The notes under the pieces: generated by a model
What the model was told of the DNA's origin: nothing
The model's database searches: none
What the model saw: the letters and a program-made list of their open reading frames with translations, nothing else
Made by a program: the position numbers and the translations under genes
In this document: positions 60,846 to 64,000 of the stretch, in pieces
Layout: the number at the start of each line of letters is the position of its first letter
Numbering within the stretch: position 1 is the stretch's first letter
Source of the DNA: Acanthaster planci
Lineage: Eukaryota; Echinodermata; Asteroidea; Valvatida; Acanthasteridae
NCBI RefSeq assembly: GCF_001949145.1
Contig: NW_019091404.1
Location: 1,324,191-1,388,190, forward strand
Direction of reading: 5' to 3'
DNA: 64,000 nucleotides

Positions 60846-60918
60846 GCCCGGTTAGCTCAGTCGGTAGAGCATGGGACTCTTAATCCCAGGGTCGTGGGTT
60901 CAAGCCCCACATCGGGCG
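60846..60918 (+). tRNA. tRNA-Lys-CTT: tRNA-Lys (CTT), copy 2
   Basis: Differs from copy 3 only by A for G in the T loop (TTCAAGC). Anticodon CTT at 60879-60881, discriminator G. Followed by a TTTTTT terminator near 60925. Confidence 0.96.
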
Positions 60919-60974
60919 ACCGCGAGTATTTTTTATGCAACAGTTTTTTGCAACTTCAATAATGTTAAAACAAA

Positions 60975-60988
60975 NNNNNNNNNNNNNN
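60975..60988. other. Assembly gap (14 N)
   Basis: Run of N in the spacer between tRNA copies 2 and 3. A tandem array is a likely place for collapsed copies. Confidence 0.99.
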
Positions 60989-60999
60989 AGAAAACATCT

Positions 61000-61072
61000 G
61001 CCCGGTTAGCTCAGTCGGTAGAGCATGGGACTCTTAATCCCAGGGTCGTGGGTTCGAGCCCCACATCGGGCG
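61000..61072 (+). tRNA. tRNA-Lys-CTT: tRNA-Lys (CTT), copy 3
   Basis: Intact cloverleaf, anticodon CTT at 61033-61035, discriminator G, followed by T-runs. It directly follows an N gap. Confidence 0.96.
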
Positions 61073-62566
61073 ACTTTATTTTATTTTTTGTTCTTCTCAC
61101 TCAGTCTTCCTTTTTTACCAAGGGATGTCCCTTTCTCAGAAGAAATAGCCCAAGTCTGGAAGCCTGGAAGCAACTTGGGGTACAGGGGGACCCCCTAATG
61201 TGACCCACAAGCTGTATACCCTAAGGCCATTGTGCCTACTGCACCCCCCCCCCGAAATTTGAAAGGAATTCAAAAGATCCATCAACACAAAAGAAGACAC
61301 AATAGAGGGGGGTACCCCTTTGCCGCATATCTTGCATCATACGCAAGAGCCTACATTGTTATTAATACCGGCACAAATGCATCTGTTTCGCACCTTCCTA
61401 ATTCTAACACAACACCGCTGCTGTGAATTCAAGGAACTAGAAGTGCGCATGGTGAGATCGAGATTGTCGTCAATATCTCGTATCCATCCAAGCGCATTCT
61501 GTGAAGCGCGAGACCTCATTTTGATTTCAGTCCGAACAGGTGAAAATATCACACGTATGACCGTTATTACTTCAACTTCAAATTTTGTCGATAGGGTCTG
61601 TTGACAAGTGGCCCCTTTTTCGTGTTTTTTGTGGACATAAATTGTCAACGCGTGTCAAATCAGAGGGATGGGTTGCTTAATTTTCAACAGAACAGGGATT
61701 TCATGAAAATAGGTTCAGGCAAAATCGGAGTGCGATATACTCTTCCATTTTGTTTAAAAATTTGGGAGGGGGGGTGCGAATTCCACCTCCGGCTGGCATG
61801 TTTTAAGGTTAAGTTACTCCTTCTTAAACACACTATGCGCTTGACCAAAACATTTCTTTTCGTCTGTGGTCATGGTCTTATACGGCATCGCACACTGTGA
61901 ATCCATTGAAAATAACACTGTCGTCAACCCGCGTTATCCAGTTTGCCTTACAGTTCGTCACTTCCCCACCCGTACAGACCTGTTCATGTTATTCCACTGT
62001 CCTTCCCGACGATTCTCAAGGTTTTGGGATGCTGCCCCTGTTTGTCTTCTGTCAACATTTCTCCGGCAACTTAAAGACATAAATTCCTTTACTGATCTTG
62101 GAGCAGGCGAATAAGGGAACTTGATCAGTTCCCTCTCCCCCTGCATTTGTATCGTGAATGTTTTTGTTGTCTTCTTGCCTGCTACATGTGGGACAACATG
62201 CTTCTGAGCAACAGTAATTTAGTTTACTTTTGCTGTCCCCGACCGACATAGTATTGTCTTGTTTTGATTTGGTTTTCACACTCTCTTGTGGGTATTTTCC
62301 ACGGACGTGTATAATAAAATCTGGACTCGCAATGCCCTTAATCAGCTTATAGAGTCATTGAATCCACTCGCTGCCATTTTACCGAACCGAATACAAAGCT
62401 TTCCTGGCAATGCCCGCCTTTGTTCTTCCTGACGTCAATAGAGGGGAGCCAACCCACGCATTTGTATTCGGCTCGGTAATATGGCCGCTGGTGGCTTCTT
62501 CTTCATACAAAGGCGTTGCAAGTCCATGTTTTTTATGTACGTCCGTGGTATTTTCTTGTTATGTGT
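61073..62566. other. Region downstream of tRNA cluster, nothing recognised
   Basis: Short open frames only. Contains homopolymer C and G runs (61246, 61768). No family resemblance found. Confidence 0.5.
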
Positions 62567-62689
62567 GGCTGCATCCGAATATCTTGTCTAGTGCTAGGTC
62601 TAGGACTTCGCTCCATTGGAAATGCGTGGAAACGCGCAAACAAAAGACCTAGACGTAGTTCTATCTAGAAGCCCGTTTCGGACACGGCC
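62567..62689. mobile_element. MITE family E, copy 1
   Basis: About 123 bp with ends GGCTGCATCCGAA and (complement) GGCCGTGTCCGAA, and subterminal CTAGGTCT/AGACCTAG. No coding capacity. Confidence 0.75.
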
Positions 62690-62784
62690 TGTGTATTCCT
62701 TTTTATGATTAACCTCTCATGTTCACATGCTCTCGGTCCCGACACACCCAAATGCATCTCCCTTGCATACATTTGGTAGTCTAT

Positions 62785-62903
62785 GGCTGCATCCGAATCT
62801 GATGTCTAGAGCTAGGTCTTGGTCTTCACTCCATTGGAAGTACGTGGAGACGCGAAGACAATAGACCTAGCCGTAGCACTGGAAGCCCGTTTCGGACACG
62901 GCC
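62785..62903. mobile_element. MITE family E, copy 2 (direct)
   Basis: About 119 bp, same orientation as copy 1, sharing GGCTGCATCCGAAT, CACTCCATTGGAA-like core and GAAGCCCGTTTCGGACACGG. Confidence 0.75.
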
Positions 62904-63125
62904 TATGTTCGCCTAGTCACCCCTCCGTTGTCGTGTTTATAGACGGGTATGTTGTGTCCCCCGCTTGGTTTTTCACTCTCTTGTCGTTTTCATTTTGTTT
63001 TTTGCTGTAGGTCCCTAATTGCTATTTGTAATATTTTACTTCTTTTGTACTGTACGTGCTTGTCATACATTTTGTTGTTTTGTGTTGAGGTCGAATAAAT
63101 AATAATGATAACACATGTACTAATT

Positions 63126-63382
63126 ATTAGGAGACATTCCCATAGGAACGTGCACAAAATTTTTCCAACTTTACTGTCCCATAATTCAATATTCCCTGAT
63201 CCGAACCAAACTTTGTACCTTTTCATTTTAGACCCTAATCTATCATCTCTAAAAATTTGGATAGTGAAATTCAGCCTCCTGGTAGTTTGGAAACAGGGAG
63301 ACATTGAAATGTCTCCCTAAAAGCCAATGTCTCCCTAATGCTGAAAAATTTAGTACAAAATGTCTCCCAAATAACCTATTTG
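63126..63382. mobile_element. MITE family A, copy 2 (inverted)
   Basis: Reverse-complement relative of 149-413, sharing ACATTCCCATAGG, TTTACTGTCCCATA, TTGAAATGTCTCCCTAA and other blocks in the same order. Clearly diverged by substitutions and small indels. Confidence 0.75.
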
Positions 63383-63389
63383 TAAATAT

Positions 63390-64000
63390 AATCTTCACCA
63401 CACAATTTCTTTTAATAATAACAAGTAGTCCACTGACGGAAATTATTTGGAGATTTTTTTATTTCAATCGTTGAGGTTTTAGGCAAATAAATCATTTGAA
63501 AATAAGTATTTTCAATTGAAGAATTTCTGGCCCAATGACGACAATAAAAGAATATTTTAAACAGCAAAATATCTTACACTGCCCCAATGTTGACCCTAGT
63601 CACCACAAGGATTTTGTTCAGACGGGTAGCCAAGTGTTACGAAGGAAACGCTGGTGATGTTTTGGATGTGAATTATTTAGCTGGATACAATGTTCCCGAC
63701 AAAGACGCGATGACGCAGTGAAGAATAGACACGGGGCTGGAGAGACGAACCGGTTCGGCTGATGGAGATAATGAAGACGAGACGATCAGGATGAGGGTAA
63801 GGATGAGCGGGAGACGGCAGGTGGTCCTCGCCGAGGCACCGGAAATTCACTTATTGACGAGCCCAGGAGACAGGGAGCGCGCCAAGCAAGAGAAGCACAA
63901 GGGGTAAAGCGATAGAGTGGGCCCGCGCAACGGTATAGCGACTTATTTACAGGGGCTCGCACGCTGGGAGAGGTAGGGGGGGGACTACGGAGCTCGTGCC
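63390..64000. other. Window end, unannotated, GC-rich last 250 bp
   Basis: From about 63750 the DNA becomes GC- and CpG-rich. A plus-strand frame of about 60 codons runs through it to a TAA near 63905 (VVLAEAPEIHLL inside). It could be part of a neighbouring gene's 5' end, but I see no supporting splice or homology signal. Confidence 0.3.

Larger units (their letters stand above)
60687..61072 (+). repeat. Tandem repeat unit of about 155 bp carrying tRNA-Lys
   Basis: Gene starts are 159 and 154 bp apart. The spacers share ATTTTTTATGCAACAGTTTT, TTCAATAATGTTAAAAC and AGAAAACATCT, so the whole unit, not just the gene, was duplicated. Confidence 0.9.

Noticed and set aside
60507-61203. Open frames across the tRNA cluster reading LAQSVEHGTLNPRVVGSSPT
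   Set aside because: This peptide is the well-known artefact of translating tRNA genes; the DNA folds as tRNA-Lys.

Overview
This is intron-rich animal genomic DNA. Its two protein genes have GT-AG introns and resemble vertebrate proteins closely, and the non-coding DNA is full of small inverted-repeat elements. The octamers TAGGCCTA and TACATGTA recur in non-coding DNA. I associate that with marine invertebrates, especially deuterostomes such as echinoderms, hemichordates and amphioxus, but the species cannot be fixed from this window.

Both protein genes lie on the minus strand, head to tail. The upstream one (54271 down to 32358) is a complete P5B-type ATPase of the ATP13A2/ATP13A3 type. 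I assembled 31 coding exons whose phases all fit, giving 1175 aa with every catalytic motif. The downstream one (28393 down to 9545) is a complete cationic amino acid transporter of the SLC7A1-4 clade. It has four coding exons (656 aa) and a 15.7 kb first intron. P5B pumps of this type move polyamines, and SLC7A CATs move arginine, ornithine and lysine, which feed polyamine synthesis. The neighbours are therefore functionally related, but whether that matters is only inference.

Upstream of the ATPase, at 60.5-61.1 kb on the plus strand, is a tandem cluster of three intact tRNA-Lys(CTT) genes on a roughly 155 bp unit. A degenerate tRNA-like copy precedes it, and a 14-N gap lies inside one spacer.

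The rest is intergenic or intronic DNA with many small repeats: a MITE family at both window ends in opposite orientation, a second inverted MITE pair that brackets ATPase exons 29-30, a 153 bp tandem array with a single relative in ATPase intron 23, twin 120 bp MITEs near 62.7 kb, three foldbacks (18.1, 41.8 and 55.3 kb), a truncated non-LTR retrotransposon 37 bp or so from a splice donor, and a tRNA-derived SINE at 1.4 kb.

Region by region: 1-9.5 kb, intergenic; 9.5-28.4 kb, SLC7A gene; 28.4-32.4 kb, intergenic with possible 3'UTR and promoter; 32.4-54.3 kb, ATPase gene; 54.3-60.5 kb, ATPase upstream region with a possible CpG-rich first exon near 59.6 kb; 60.5-61.1 kb, tRNAs; 61.1-64 kb, repeats and unannotated DNA. 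I found no wholly new gene system. The best leads are the MITE-bracketed exons and the tandem splice donor that would swap the transporter's C-terminal tail.
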